This document shows positions 19,867 to 30,212 of a stretch of 64,000 nt of DNA, one piece after another. The position numbers and the translations under genes are program-made. Numbering within the stretch: the first letter of the stretch is position 1; every line of letters begins with the position of its first letter. This stretch comes from Phymatolithon calcareum (taxonomy: Eukaryota > Rhodophyta > Florideophyceae > Hapalidiales): contig OZ345359.1 in NCBI GenBank assembly GCA_977006965.1, positions 744,001 to 808,000 of the forward strand, in the 5' to 3' direction. The notes beneath the pieces are model-generated. The model searched no databases. It saw only the letters and a program-made list of their open reading frames with translations, and was not told the origin of the DNA.

Positions 19867-20793
19867 ATGTTTACAGGCGGCGTATACGCGTACTGCGCGT
19901 GCGGTGGCCTGGTACGGAGCAAACGCGGCTCATGGGGCGCAATGCGGCTGCAACGCCCCCGCGCATCGGGCACAGCTGCTGCGAAGCGATGGGGTACGAC
20001 ACGAAGTCAATTGGGTGCCGGACCGGTGCCAAATGACAGCGTCGAGGAAGAGGAGAGCGGGAAACGCGAGGCAGTGGAACTTTTCCGCGCCGAAGAAGTG
20101 GAAACCAACGTTAGCGGCGGTCGACGTGAAGAATTACCGCTGTTTCCGCTGCAAGTGGTATTAAACCCGGGGACAGAAATCCCGTTATACATATTTGAAT
20201 TGCGATATCGATTACTATTCAACCGAATTCACGACGGCGACAGTCGGTTCGGGGTTGTGATGTACGATAAGGATGAGGGCGGACTGGCGCGAGTTGGATG
20301 TGCTGCAGAATTGACTCGTTTCGAACCTCTGCCGGATGGACGTATCATGACGGATAATCGCGGTATTGAACGGTTTCGCATTCTTCGAATCATTGAGGAG
20401 GAACCATATATTCGCGCCGAGGTTGAATTCCTTCAAGACGATCCACCGCAGGAAGATTGCGAGCAACTCGAGCAGAGTGTTTGGACTGCATTGCAGGATG
20501 TTTTACGGCTCAGTAATAAGTTGTACGATAAGGTGCTGGACTTGTCGCCAGAGATCAAGCGTCTCGCACCGCATGGACCGGAGGCACAGAGCATTGCGTC
20601 TGCGCGTAGGATGCAGGATTTCTCATTTGCGGTGTCGCAGATTCTTGATATGCCGCTACGGGAGCAGCAGCTTTTGCTGCAGATGCGGGATACTGGCAAG
20701 CGGTTGAAACGGCAATGTAAGATGTTGGATTCGGCAAGACAGTACCTTGCGGCTCAGGTGACGATTAAAAATGCGGGCTTGCCGGAGTGGTGA
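19867..20793 (+). CDS. LON substrate-binding domain protein, probably plastid
   Basis: Intron-free, 308 residues. Residues 1-50 are Arg/Ala/Gly-rich with few acids, like a plastid transit peptide, then an acidic linker (about 55-85). The LON N-terminal domain starts at residue 90 with LPLFPLQVVLNPGTEIPL and YIFELRYRLLFNRI, continues through FGVVMYD, VGCAAELTRFE, IMTDNRGIERFRIL and YIRAEVEFL, and ends in helices with MPLREQQLLLQM. No AAA ATPase or Ser-Lys protease domain follows, so this is a stand-alone LON-domain protein of the type shared by cyanobacteria and plastids. The role is probably substrate recognition or protein quality control; no biochemical function is assigned. It converges on the rhamnose mutarotase gene, with 101 bp between stops. 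Confidence 0.85.
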   Translation: MFTGGVYAYCACGGLVRSKRGSWGAMRLQRPRASGTAAAKRWGTTRSQLGAGPVPNDSVEEEESGKREAVELFRAEEVETNVSGGRREELPLFPLQVVLNPGTEIPLYIFELRYRLLFNRIHDGDSRFGVVMYDKDEGGLARVGCAAELTRFEPLPDGRIMTDNRGIERFRILRIIEEEPYIRAEVEFLQDDPPQEDCEQLEQSVWTALQDVLRLSNKLYDKVLDLSPEIKRLAPHGPEAQSIASARRMQDFSFAVSQILDMPLREQQLLLQMRDTGKRLKRQCKMLDSARQYLAAQVTIKNAGLPEW

Positions 20794-20894
20794 TTGTAAG
20801 ACGGCTAGTAGGTGTCTTTAATATATCTTTCTATCGGGGAGTGTAAAACAAAAAACGAAGTCTAGAGATGATGGTGGTAAACCTGACTCGGCAT

Positions 20895-21650
20895 TTAAGA
20901 CTGGTGGTAAACCTCGGTGCACGGCTGCCACCACACGTCGGACGCAGGGTCAGTGCCTGGGATCTTGGCCTGGTAACCGTGCATGAGTTCCTCCCACTCC
21001 TTCACGCCGGGCTTGAGAGCGTACTCGTCCATGGCCTACGAAATGAATATTCAGTTTGTGTCAGTGCTATGGAGCGTATGCAGCAACGGAAGGGAAGGGA
21101 ATATTTGGGACATACCTCCTCAAACGGTATGGTTCCGACGTATTCTGCGTAGTAAAAGAGCCGGTTCTGCCACGCCCACAGACTACGTAGGCAGGGGGAA
21201 AATGAAGAGGAGAAGGTTAGTGTGTACAGGGAAGAGAGTGACAAGAAGAAGTAGATGGAGTTGTTCAACATACCTCAGATTCTGAATTCCAACAGAACGT
21301 AGGGCTTCCACAACTTCAGGGCGGTTCTTCGCATGATGCTCAATATATTCCTCAAGTTTTCCCTCCTGAATGTCAAGCGTGAAGCCAAGTCGCTGCACCT
21401 TCGGCTCTGGCATGACCGGGTGCAAGGTTGCAGCGGAGGCGATGCCGACTGGAGGCTTCTCCGCGGGGATGGTGGATTCATCCGGAGCTACATGATTCGT
21501 GTCAGTGGTCTCCAAGGTACCGGCTTCAACAGTAGTTGCGCTCATAGTCTCGGAAAGCCCAGATGCCGGACTCGGAGGGTCTCCAATATGCCTGTTTTCC
21601 GTGGAGATATCCTGTCCAGTACTCTCTGCAAGCTCTTCACCCTCCGCCAT
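20895..21650 (-). CDS. L-rhamnose mutarotase family protein (3 exons)
   Basis: Exons are 21650-21274, 21182-21116 and 21035-20895, joined over two short introns (91 bp and 80 bp; GTATGT..GTAG both times). The product is 194 residues. The first 80 residues are acidic and Thr/Ser/Pro-rich with no known domain. From about 85 the mutarotase fold reads RLGFTLDIQEGKLEEYIEHH, VVEALRSVGIQNLR, then exon 2 SLWAWQNRLFYYAEYVG, and exon 3 EWEELMHGYQAKIPG and WWQPCTEVYHQ. The Tyr and His of EYIEHH and the paired Trp of WWQP match residues conserved in bacterial RhaM, which interconverts alpha and beta L-rhamnose. Red algae make rhamnose-containing glycans, so sugar salvage or turnover is plausible. The exons are individually too short to show the gene without splicing. 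Confidence 0.85.
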
Positions 21651-24078
21651 AATGCTCTGAAATAAAGGGTTTTGATGGGGACAGCGACTGTGCTGTGCGG
21701 TCTGAGTCGTGGAGAGATGTCTATCTCTTTGGGATGCGCGGACTGAGAGTGTTCATGATGAGATGAATTCTCCGCACAAATTTTGTGGCGTGCAAGTCTG
21801 TTGAGATCAGAATCTGAAATTCGAATTATGATTTCAAAGGCTGTATGACTTGCTCAACTCTGAACGAGGCGAAGACATCTATGGCTCCGTCACTAGTTCT
21901 CCTGTACTTTTTTAGGCAGAAAAGCCACAGATGTGCACTAAGCGCGTTTGGAGCATGGGCAACACTGGCGTCGTCACTGGTTTCCGTTGCCTCGAATTTT
22001 TTGACTCGTCGTGTTTTAGAAAGCGGCAAGTGTTGACTAACCCTACTAGAGAGTAGGTCATCCGAAAGGAACTACAATACTTTCCCTTCGTGAGCCATTC
22101 TTTGGCGGAGGGTAGGTTCATCGTCCTGCTTTGGGAACTGAGGACTGTCTGTCTAGCGAACAACTGGATCTGATTTGGGCTTTCTTTCCCCTTACGGTTT
22201 TTCGAAGCTATACCTTTTTTGTCGTAATTCAACATCAAGGTTATCACTGGGGCTTCTGCTAGTCGTGTGAACTGTCTTCTTCGCTCCTTCTCTTGTTCGT
22301 TCGCACTTCTTTTTTCTTAATTCCGCAAGTACTGCAGTGCATGCACAACGATAAGGCGTAATCGAAAGTGCCTGTCCGGAACATACCTCAAAAATTCTTT
22401 CATTTTTCTTCTCCGCTCCTGTCCAGAAAAACGTTGCGTATATTCCAACTTCTTTTCAACTGAAGTTTATTTCTTTTAAAAAAGCCTCACAGTCTGATGA
22501 ATACACGGGCAAGCAAGACTTCCTCACTTGCTACCTTCCAGTGGGCAGTCCGCGTATGTTCCAACTGTCCAAATAGACGCTTCCAGCCGTCGTGCGTGCA
22601 CGGAGATCAGTCCATAACTCCTTTTTGTCCCTGACTGGCTCTTCGTCCTCACCCGCGGAATCCCTCGAGATCACAGCTCGCCGAGCATTCTGCGTTGAGA
22701 CTGCAGCAGCACAGGTCCGTGAACGAGTGCGCATTCATAAGGCCCCTCTCACTGCGCGATCTGTACCCTTGGCAATCATGCTACAGTAGTGTATTGACTA
22801 GACGACCTGGAAGTGTCGCAGTATAATATCTCCAGCAACATCGCATCCATCGCTGTACGGAGACTTGGCGTTATGAAGCGCTATTCGCATAGGGCCGCGT
22901 GCCCATATAGCCGTACAGCTCAGCAATGACGTAGTGAGAAACAAGGCCTTTCGTTAACTGAAAGCGTGGACCGATAGCGTGGTGTTGAGAGAACTCGAGT
23001 AGAGAGACGTGTTTGAAAATTGTGCAGCTATCCAGTAGGAGAACTGAGAAGTGGATGTCAAACAGGACTGCTTTGCCTGACGGCTCGTCAGCGGGAACTG
23101 CTCCCTCTCAATAAGAACGAGCTGTATTACAAACTGCCTTATGGAGAGTCTGTCTGTACTTAACGTTTGACTCAGACTGAACAAAGTTTTCTTTTTTAAT
23201 ACTCTACATGAGGCACCCGCTCCCTCCAAACGCGCCCAAGAAGTGGAAGGGCCGAGAGATGCACTGTCTTTCATTGTGTGTATGATATGGGAGCAAGATA
23301 TGCTATGCTCTGGTTTTATGATGTTCTTTCAAGGCTATTGGTACCGTATGTCTTCATGAGCTCGCGCATTAAATTGTGTATCATCCCCACTTCTTTCACG
23401 AGCTCTTCTTCAGTTATGCCTGCCTGCGTCCACCTAGAAAGCCCGTGCTGTGAGCACAGCAGACATATCACCAATTCGTCTTTGGACATCGGCCTTCTTG
23501 AAGCCATTATAGTCTCGACATCGGCATGTAGTTTCTTGGACAGCGGGCGGGGTAACACTTACAACAAGACACAACTCTATGTTGGCAGAATGGAATGCTT
23601 CGCAAAAGACGGCACAATCAGCTAAAATCCAAAGCCTCCGATCTCGTATAAACGGCAATATTTTGCATGGTACTGAAGGTGATATGCCCCCAGTACCGCG
23701 CAGCATCGTTCGACTTCAAGACGAAACACACTTGGGCGTTCGCGATATTCTGTCGTCTGCATTCTGCCGTCTAAGACTTTAGTAACCTCTGCGCTTAACA
23801 AGTTGTGCGACATCGTGTCGATGCAATACCCACGGTAAGACAAACAGTCTTTGTTGCTCTTCACTTTGTTGGCAAGCAGCAGTTGCCCACGTTGACAACT
23901 GGTCACTGCACATATCATAACGTAGCTTTGCGCGTCGCGATGAGCAAATTGTGGAAATCGTCAGAACTTACGTACTGTTCAGTACGATATCGTAGTACAC
24001 ATCTGTGCAACTGTACAACTTCATAACGCAGCGGACAACAGGGAGGTACAGTACGATAACACAACTCGATGTAATTAA
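21651..24078. other. Gene-poor stretch of about 2.4 kb
   Basis: No supported gene. A minus-strand frame near 23316-23500 encodes about 62 residues from an ATG and has a protein-like amphipathic composition (ITEEELVKEVGMIHNLMREL), so it could be a lone exon or a relic. A second short frame near 22531-22734 (minus) is Arg-rich. Neither is backed by splice sites or a family match. Confidence 0.35.
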
Positions 24079-24903
24079 GCCTCATGCTTTTCGCACATCT
24101 GCACTCCTCCTGACCGGAAGGTGCTGCTGCCTGTGACTGACTACCATGTTGGGCGGGTGCGCGCCAGAGGAACGGCGCGCTCGGAAGTGGTTCATGAGCA
24201 CTCTACGACGCGCTGCACAAGTAGAGCGCGTGTGGCGCGGTACACGTGCCGTGAACAGGCTGGCCCATTTGCAGAAGACCTCTCTAAAACCGCCGTTCCC
24301 TGCGGTCTTCAAGAGGCCAGTTCGGAAACCTTCCCAGACAGACGACGAGAGCCGTGGTATCGCCGCCTCCTTACATGGACGTCCCATACCTTTCTTCCAC
24401 AGAGGCTGCGTGACATAAGGGCATCACGTCGCCAGGATGAACCGACAGCGCAGCAGACGAAGCTGTTAAATCCAGAAGTCAAACACGCGGTAAAGGGAGA
24501 GCGTCCCTCGGAGGAAGTGAGACAGACAACGACGGTGCAGTGTGTCATCGACTTGGAGCGCATTGTGTCAGGCGATGTGGTGGTGAGTCTACCGTGTATG
24601 CACATCTTTCACCGAGATTGCATCATGCCGTATCTGCGGCAGCAGAGTGAACCATGCTGTCCCATCGACCGCGTCCGTGTCGAGCGACAATCCCTGGATC
24701 TATTGCCGATGTGGACGTGGCCTGCAGGGTGCGTCGAAAACGATGAGGGAGGCAAGATAATTGCGACTTCGAAAATGGAACATAGGGGAAGATCACTGAC
24801 TTTGGTTTGCGTATTTTGCGCTATGTGGACGGCATTTGCTGTGTCGTGGAATGTAGTCGGTTGTTTTTTCATGTGGGCTCTGATCGTCGTTTACGCACAG
24901 TGA
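24079..24903 (+). CDS. Membrane-anchored RING-H2 protein (5' end unresolved)
   Basis: The frame is open from 24079 to the stop at 24903, but its first ATG falls inside the RING, so a 5' exon or a frame change is missing. An ATG at 24146 in another frame gives a basic N-terminus that could join by an intron I could not place. The RING-H2 reads CVID..., LPCMHIFHRDCI and CCPIDR. The second zinc ligand, normally Cys, is Asp, while the Cys-His-His-Cys and final Cys-Pro positions are present. The C-terminus holds one or two hydrophobic helices (LVCVFCAMWTAFAVSW, VVGCFFMWALIVVYA), so the protein probably sits in an internal membrane. Such proteins usually act as ubiquitin ligases. Pseudogenisation is possible. 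Confidence 0.55.
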   Translation, partial: ASCFSHICTPPDRKVLLPVTDYHVGRVRARGTARSEVVHEHSTTRCTSRARVARYTCREQAGPFAEDLSKTAVPCGLQEASSETFPDRRREPWYRRLLTWTSHTFLPQRLRDIRASRRQDEPTAQQTKLLNPEVKHAVKGERPSEEVRQTTTVQCVIDLERIVSGDVVVSLPCMHIFHRDCIMPYLRQQSEPCCPIDRVRVERQSLDLLPMWTWPAGCVENDEGGKIIATSKMEHRGRSLTLVCVFCAMWTAFAVSWNVVGCFFMWALIVVYAQ

Positions 24904-25592
24904 ACGATTGAAGCGGGAAAGCTAGTCACTGCAACATGCGCAAAGCGCGTAACTGTTTCCAATGGTTGTGACAGAGTTGGTCGCTTGAACTAGCATGGCA
25001 CTGCGGATCGATTCCCGCAGTTTTTCCACTGAAGCTCTCCTCAGAAATGGTTCGGAGTGGAGTGCTTTCAAGGTGGCATCCCGTTCGCAAAGTTGTACAT
25101 TCATCTACGTAACTAAATTTGGTCTTTTGACGTCGTTATTAGTCGATGCGAGCTTCTTTTCCGGGTATCAGATTTAGAGAGTCTTTGTGACAAAGTGGTG
25201 GGCGTTTGGTTCAGTTCGGCCTCTTGCGGAGCTTTCTGGTCATGTTTCTTTACCCGTCCTATACAATATATAATGTGATTAAGATTTTCAGGCCGCCACC
25301 TCGTGGTGCGCATTGCACAACTTCTACTTGAGACGAGAAGAAGAGGTGGTGATTCACTTCTGACACTCTGTTTTTTTCGACTGAAAAAAACGATACAATC
25401 GCGAACCTAACAAAGTATGAACTGGACTCCGGAGAAATGTTAACAACGGCAAAGGCATTAGACTCCCTACTACTCTACAGCGTTACAATAGTTGATAATA
25501 TGGAAAACGACGAGTCCCTGTATTAGAGACCAGGCGAAATACTATAATGAACAAGTTCCGAAAAGCTGCTCCCGTGCAGTCTTAGGAGTAAT

Positions 25593-25621
25593 ACTGAGGG
25601 CTTTTAAAAAAGGCCCTCAGT
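25593..25621. repeat. Inverted repeat, 9-bp arms
   Basis: ACTGAGGGC and GCCCTCAGT flank an 11-bp A/T-rich loop. It is the first of four hairpins in the AT-rich island. Confidence 0.7.
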
Positions 25622-25817
25622 AAACAACTATGATAAACAGTTGCTTCAAAAAAACAAGTTCTACTTTGCACAATTCAGGAAATGGTCAGAACTTATGATC
25701 AACTTAGGCTGTGCCAAAACAAGGCTGCCACAGATTGGCTACTTTGAAAGTTCGACAAGTTTGTAGGAAATAATAGTAATAAATCCAATAATAATTAATA
25801 ATTTTTATTCGTACTAT

Positions 25818-25843
25818 ATTGGATTTTTTAAACAAAATCCAAT
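25818..25843. repeat. Inverted repeat, 10-bp arms
   Basis: ATTGGATTTT and AAAATCCAAT flank a 6-bp loop in very AT-rich DNA. Confidence 0.7.
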
Positions 25844-25855
25844 TATTTTAAAAAT

Positions 25856-25960
25856 ATTTCAGATTCAGAATGCTTATTGGCCTGTAAAGAATAAATATTT
25901 CTTATTTTCCCAATATACTTCGGAAAATTTATAGGCCAATAAGCAGTCTGAATCTGAAAT
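25856..25960. repeat. Inverted repeat, 31-bp arms, possible MITE-like element
   Basis: Arms 25856-25886 and 25930-25960 match with two mismatches; both contain CAGATTCAGA and CTTATTGGCCT in inverted register. The 43-bp spacer is AT-rich. The size (105 bp) and structure fit a small fold-back element or the remnant of a transposon end. Confidence 0.75.
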
Positions 25961-26005
25961 GTTGAAAAGTATTCACAAACAATAATTTGTGCATATAACA
26001 TTCAG

Positions 26006-26048
26006 CCAGTCCACATAATAGGCCATCATGGCACATTATGTGGACTGG
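26006..26048. repeat. Perfect inverted repeat, 14-bp arms
   Basis: CCAGTCCACATAAT and ATTATGTGGACTGG flank a 15-bp loop. The more GC-rich sequence resumes directly after it. Confidence 0.8.
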
Positions 26049-26648
26049 GGACAGGGCGAGTAAGGTTTCTGGCCGACGCTGGCAAACGGGAAACCAAGGC
26101 GTATTTGATGCAGTGGTTCATGGAAATGTATGTCACAAATAGAGAAACTGGCAGTTGGAACAGTTACGTGGAACGGTCTGCAATCGAATCGAACCAATCG
26201 CAGCACAGAGCCGAGAGGGTCAATGTGCGGGAATATAGGTCCCAGGTCCGTTTGAATTAGAGCGATTCACATACAGGCGGTCCTTGATCGAAGGTTTCCC
26301 TTTTTGGCTCAGTGCAACATACAGAGACTGTACACCAATGGTAGAAATGTACTTCAAGCTTGTATCTCCTTTCTGAAAATCGGATACATACGGGTCAATA
26401 CAGGAATTCAGAATCAGTTTTGGGCTCATTTTTGGAGCCGCACGAAAGCCGACGAATAGTTTTTACTTAGAGTTAGCGCATTTCCAAGAATTCCAAACTC
26501 TAACGAGAACTGCCGTATGATATGGGCAAAATAGAATCCAGTGGGGGATACAGTATGAGGATACATTCATCACTCTCGGCACGAGCACCATCTCCCATCA
26601 ATCGTTTCCTTCACAAACTTATTGATCGGCTCAAACTCCTGGTCAGAA

Positions 26649-29600
26649 ATGGAACTGGAAGCAAAGCGCGTATCCTATTACTATCCACTGCGCAGTGGGA
26701 ATGGTCAGGTCACATGGGCGCTTAGTCGAAGGATGAATGTTCAAAACGTTGAATTTGACGATGCGCAATGCACTGATTCCATCCTGGAGTACGACACGAT
26801 TTTTTCGACACGTCTGTCGCAGATGCTAGCGAAGTGCGGAAGAGATGAAAGTGCAAGGGTTATCATTGGTCCAGACAGCCTCTTTGTGTCAAGAATTTCC
26901 AACTCCGCCAATCTAAGCTATCGACAAAGAGCGAGCTTTCTTCCGAAATCCTGTTCATTTTTCAGGAATAAACCGGACGGATCGACCATGCATTTTAACG
27001 GGTATTCTGTGTTACGAGACCATGTAAATTCGACTGCAATACATTCGCGACCGTCAGCCGCTGGGTTCGATTTCGACAGACACGACGAAAAAGGGGTCCA
27101 GAAAGGGCAAAGCAAGTTGGATGAGCTACCTATTGAAAATCTTGCCATCTCAGCCCCAGCTATATATGGAAAATACTTTGAAAACACTGTTGCCACCTTG
27201 CTGCGAAGCCTACTGTCAAAGATTGCCCGCAGCTTACCTGAGGAGGCTCACCATGTTCTCAACTCTTTTTCCTGGGGGAGACATGTTTCCGTGGCGTGTA
27301 TGCTACCGTGCAGCTTTCGCGATTCAATATCAGCGGCCGTTCTTGTTCCATCACAAGAGCATCCCAGGATTGCCGTTTGCGTTGGTTTCACAAGATCTGC
27401 GGAAACGAAGACTCATCCTCTTGCCCAAGCTTCATGTTCCTGCTGGCGAGATTCTTCGACAAAATCGTGCGTTCACACAATGTTTTGCTTTGAAAGCGAG
27501 CTGATATTAGCGGGTGTACATGCGATTCTAAGCCAAGAAGATATTCCCGTCAAGTCTGTCCCACATTATTCAAATCAAAGCGACTTCCCAACCGATAAAT
27601 GGAGTACTCTACCATGCATTGCGGACCCCGGCGTCATATCTGTGTACTGGATTTGTTTCCTCGAACGATGTGCTGGCTCCTGTAGAGTTATGTACGTTCC
27701 TGTACTCGAACAGTGCAGCTCACGTAACTCTAAAAAGGATATTTTGCATCGCATGCAGTGTCAAAAATGTAGGCGGAGTCCGACAAAGCGCGGAGTTTGT
27801 GAGCATGAACGAGCTGTTCTCGAATGTCGTAAAGAGCTTCTTCATCTTGGATATGGTACCGCTGTTAAAACCCTGGGAAGGGATGTACTCGGGGAATCGG
27901 ACGGCGAAAACGAAATCAGCAACAACTCCACGATTGCGCCGCTGACTTCCGAAATTGTGTACGTATCGTGGAGAAAGCGTCGATGGCTTCCGTGCCAAAG
28001 TGACCTATCTCGCACAAAGGAACTCAACGATCGTTTCTGGATCTGCCGAGAGAGACGAGAAATGGTTTCACTCCGGGACGAAATTGTTGTTTGCAAGCAT
28101 TGCAGAATGTCCGGCTCAATCGATGACACCAGCATGGCTTTCGAACAGTCGTACCGGAAGGTTCTAGTTCACACCTTTGTACACGGAACCTTCGATGCGT
28201 GTGTGACAGACTTTGTTTGTGGCCACTGTTTCGAAATGAATTTTTTTGACGGATTGGATATCGCTTGCTTTTCCGCAAGTAAGTGTGCCGTTTACACCAG
28301 AGAGCTACTCGACTACTGGCTGTTTCAAGTTGCATCGCTTGGGCAAACATTCCGGGATGCATACTTCGCATCACAAGGATTTGCCCAGTCCAGCAGCGTT
28401 TCTCACGTAAGGATCGGTCGGGAAATCAGAACTAACAGAAGAGCGGCAAATTCCTGTTTCTCGGAATTTCTCAAGACACTCTTCCCTGAGGACGACCAAG
28501 GGCTTTCTCAAATTTTCACCTGCAATATCTGCGAGGAAGGTGGTAGGATGAAAGGAGTGGTTATGGACGGAACAGCCACCGGGATTCTAGGGGATCTGCC
28601 AAAATTCACTAGGCCATCCATTGGGATTCCCAGTCCGAGAAACGTCTCTGTGGTTCAGTTTTTACTTCAGGAAGCGCGATACCGAAGATTTATTAAGGCG
28701 TTCACAAAACAAGCGCTGGTAACCACCGACTCACCAGTCTTCAAGCTGAAACTTTGTGCAAGATATCGTGGAGAAGACGAATACATCTCTGACATCATTG
28801 AATTGTTTTTCTTCAACGATGATATACAGCGCGAACCATTCGCTGTTTCAGAGTACTTGCGTGCGGCGTACGAAGTTCTTAGCACCCGAGAATATATTCA
28901 GTGCAGTCGTAAACGTGCAAAGACCGATGCGTTCCGAGCGAATTCCGTTGATGTGAGGAACATGCATGCACAAGTACCGTCTTCATTTGTGGACGACAGA
29001 GATAGCGACAGATGTAACAGTGGCCAAGCGCCTGCTGGCAAAGATGATGGTATATTTATAATATTTCGTCACTGTCTACCAACTGAGCGCTTGCGACGTG
29101 CATCCAGTGATTTTCTGCGATGCTTTCTGACAGACTCTCTTCCGGCAAGCATAATGCATAGGAAGGAAAGTGTTAAAATGCATATGGTTCTGGCCGAGCG
29201 ACTGGCTTCAGTATTTGAGTGTTCGCACGAAGGGCAGCCGTGCAAAGAGTGTCGATTTGACGTTGAACCATCCGCGAACCGAGCAGAAGATGTTTCCGCC
29301 ACCGCTTCTGGATTTGCGCTTGCGCTCATGGAATCCATGGGAAGGGAAAGCAATGCTCATCTAAGAGAGATATCGCTCGCCGTGGCATGCGTCATCGATG
29401 AAGCCGTTGAAGCCTATAAATCATTTGATACCAAGTTCCAGAAGGAAAGATCTACGGCCTCAGCTCTGTATAGTGCTAACCATAGTAACGGGAATTCATT
29501 CATTGGTGAAGTATTGGGCGCTTCTGCAACGGATACACCGGTGATGACCGGCGAACTTTATCCTGGGCGACCACAGTGTAGACCCAGAGTCCATTTTCTC

Positions 29601-30212
29601 AATTCTAATGCTCACCCAGAAGTATCAAGAGACGAATGCACGAAAAACTACCGAAATTCTATGTCTCACTCTCCTGGATTGTTCACCGTACAATGCGTAT
29701 GTGCTCATCCCAAAATTTTAGGCGTTCCAATCATGGATTCATGCGAGAGCTTATCCACTGCACTCTCAGCACTAATTACGCGCTTCCAAACACTTCCAAA
29801 AGCCGTCTTTTACGACAATGCTTGTAACCTGTCTAAGTCCATTATGCTGAGATGTCCGTGGGTTTTGAAGGACATGAATCTGTGCGTTGACCGGTTCCAT
29901 TTCAAGTCGCATGCTTGTTCTTCATCTTTTGACCCAGCAACTTTTTCGTCTCTGGATAATCTTCGAACTTCCGGTGCGGAATCTCTAAATGCGCGGTGGG
30001 CAAACTCTAGAAGTCATATTAGGTTTTTGCAAGGATCAAATCTCATGCCGTTTGTCACGGCAAAAGCGGCGTTTATGAATCTAAAGGCGCTTTACAGGGA
30101 CGAATCAGATGCGGCAGACATAGAGGACACTAACCTGATAGCGTTCGGAAACGGCATCTTAGCATGTTCGTGCCATCGCTGCGCAACTGCAGGTGGTTCA
30201 GATGGCAATTAA
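26649..30212 (+). CDS. KDZ-like (Kyakuja-Dileera-Zisupton) transposase with SWIM finger
   Basis: Intron-free, 1,187 residues from ATG 26649. A SWIM finger is exact: C263-x-C265-x8-C274-x-H276. Further Cys clusters follow (CQKCRRSPTKRGVCEHE; CKHC; CNICEEGG), like the cysteine-cluster modules of KDZ transposases. Candidate catalytic residues of the RNase-H fold are D640 (GVVMDGTATG), D1056 (FYDNAC) and E1111 (SGAESLNARW). YDNAC followed by DRFHFKSHAC is the strongest family signature and is also seen in the domesticated relative HMGXB3. The frame is fully open, so the gene may be intact and recent. A MULE-type transposase also carries SWIM fingers and is the main alternative. It would cut and paste its own element in the nucleus. 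Confidence 0.7.
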   Translation: MELEAKRVSYYYPLRSGNGQVTWALSRRMNVQNVEFDDAQCTDSILEYDTIFSTRLSQMLAKCGRDESARVIIGPDSLFVSRISNSANLSYRQRASFLPKSCSFFRNKPDGSTMHFNGYSVLRDHVNSTAIHSRPSAAGFDFDRHDEKGVQKGQSKLDELPIENLAISAPAIYGKYFENTVATLLRSLLSKIARSLPEEAHHVLNSFSWGRHVSVACMLPCSFRDSISAAVLVPSQEHPRIAVCVGFTRSAETKTHPLAQASCSCWRDSSTKSCVHTMFCFESELILAGVHAILSQEDIPVKSVPHYSNQSDFPTDKWSTLPCIADPGVISVYWICFLERCAGSCRVMYVPVLEQCSSRNSKKDILHRMQCQKCRRSPTKRGVCEHERAVLECRKELLHLGYGTAVKTLGRDVLGESDGENEISNNSTIAPLTSEIVYVSWRKRRWLPCQSDLSRTKELNDRFWICRERREMVSLRDEIVVCKHCRMSGSIDDTSMAFEQSYRKVLVHTFVHGTFDACVTDFVCGHCFEMNFFDGLDIACFSASKCAVYTRELLDYWLFQVASLGQTFRDAYFASQGFAQSSSVSHVRIGREIRTNRRAANSCFSEFLKTLFPEDDQGLSQIFTCNICEEGGRMKGVVMDGTATGILGDLPKFTRPSIGIPSPRNVSVVQFLLQEARYRRFIKAFTKQALVTTDSPVFKLKLCARYRGEDEYISDIIELFFFNDDIQREPFAVSEYLRAAYEVLSTREYIQCSRKRAKTDAFRANSVDVRNMHAQVPSSFVDDRDSDRCNSGQAPAGKDDGIFIIFRHCLPTERLRRASSDFLRCFLTDSLPASIMHRKESVKMHMVLAERLASVFECSHEGQPCKECRFDVEPSANRAEDVSATASGFALALMESMGRESNAHLREISLAVACVIDEAVEAYKSFDTKFQKERSTASALYSANHSNGNSFIGEVLGASATDTPVMTGELYPGRPQCRPRVHFLNSNAHPEVSRDECTKNYRNSMSHSPGLFTVQCVCAHPKILGVPIMDSCESLSTALSALITRFQTLPKAVFYDNACNLSKSIMLRCPWVLKDMNLCVDRFHFKSHACSSSFDPATFSSLDNLRTSGAESLNARWANSRSHIRFLQGSNLMPFVTAKAAFMNLKALYRDESDAADIEDTNLIAFGNGILACSCHRCATAGGSDGN

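Larger units (their letters stand above)
24904..26648. other. AT-rich spacer with hairpins, upstream of the KDZ transposase
   Basis: About 1.7 kb without a supported gene. The part from about 25590 to 26050 is AT-rich and holds four inverted repeats listed separately. The 5' end of the transposon probably lies here, but I could not match a terminal inverted repeat to the 3' side. Confidence 0.45.

Noticed and set aside
23316-23500. 62-residue minus-strand protein candidate
   Set aside because: Protein-like composition only; no splice partners, family match or start context to support a gene.
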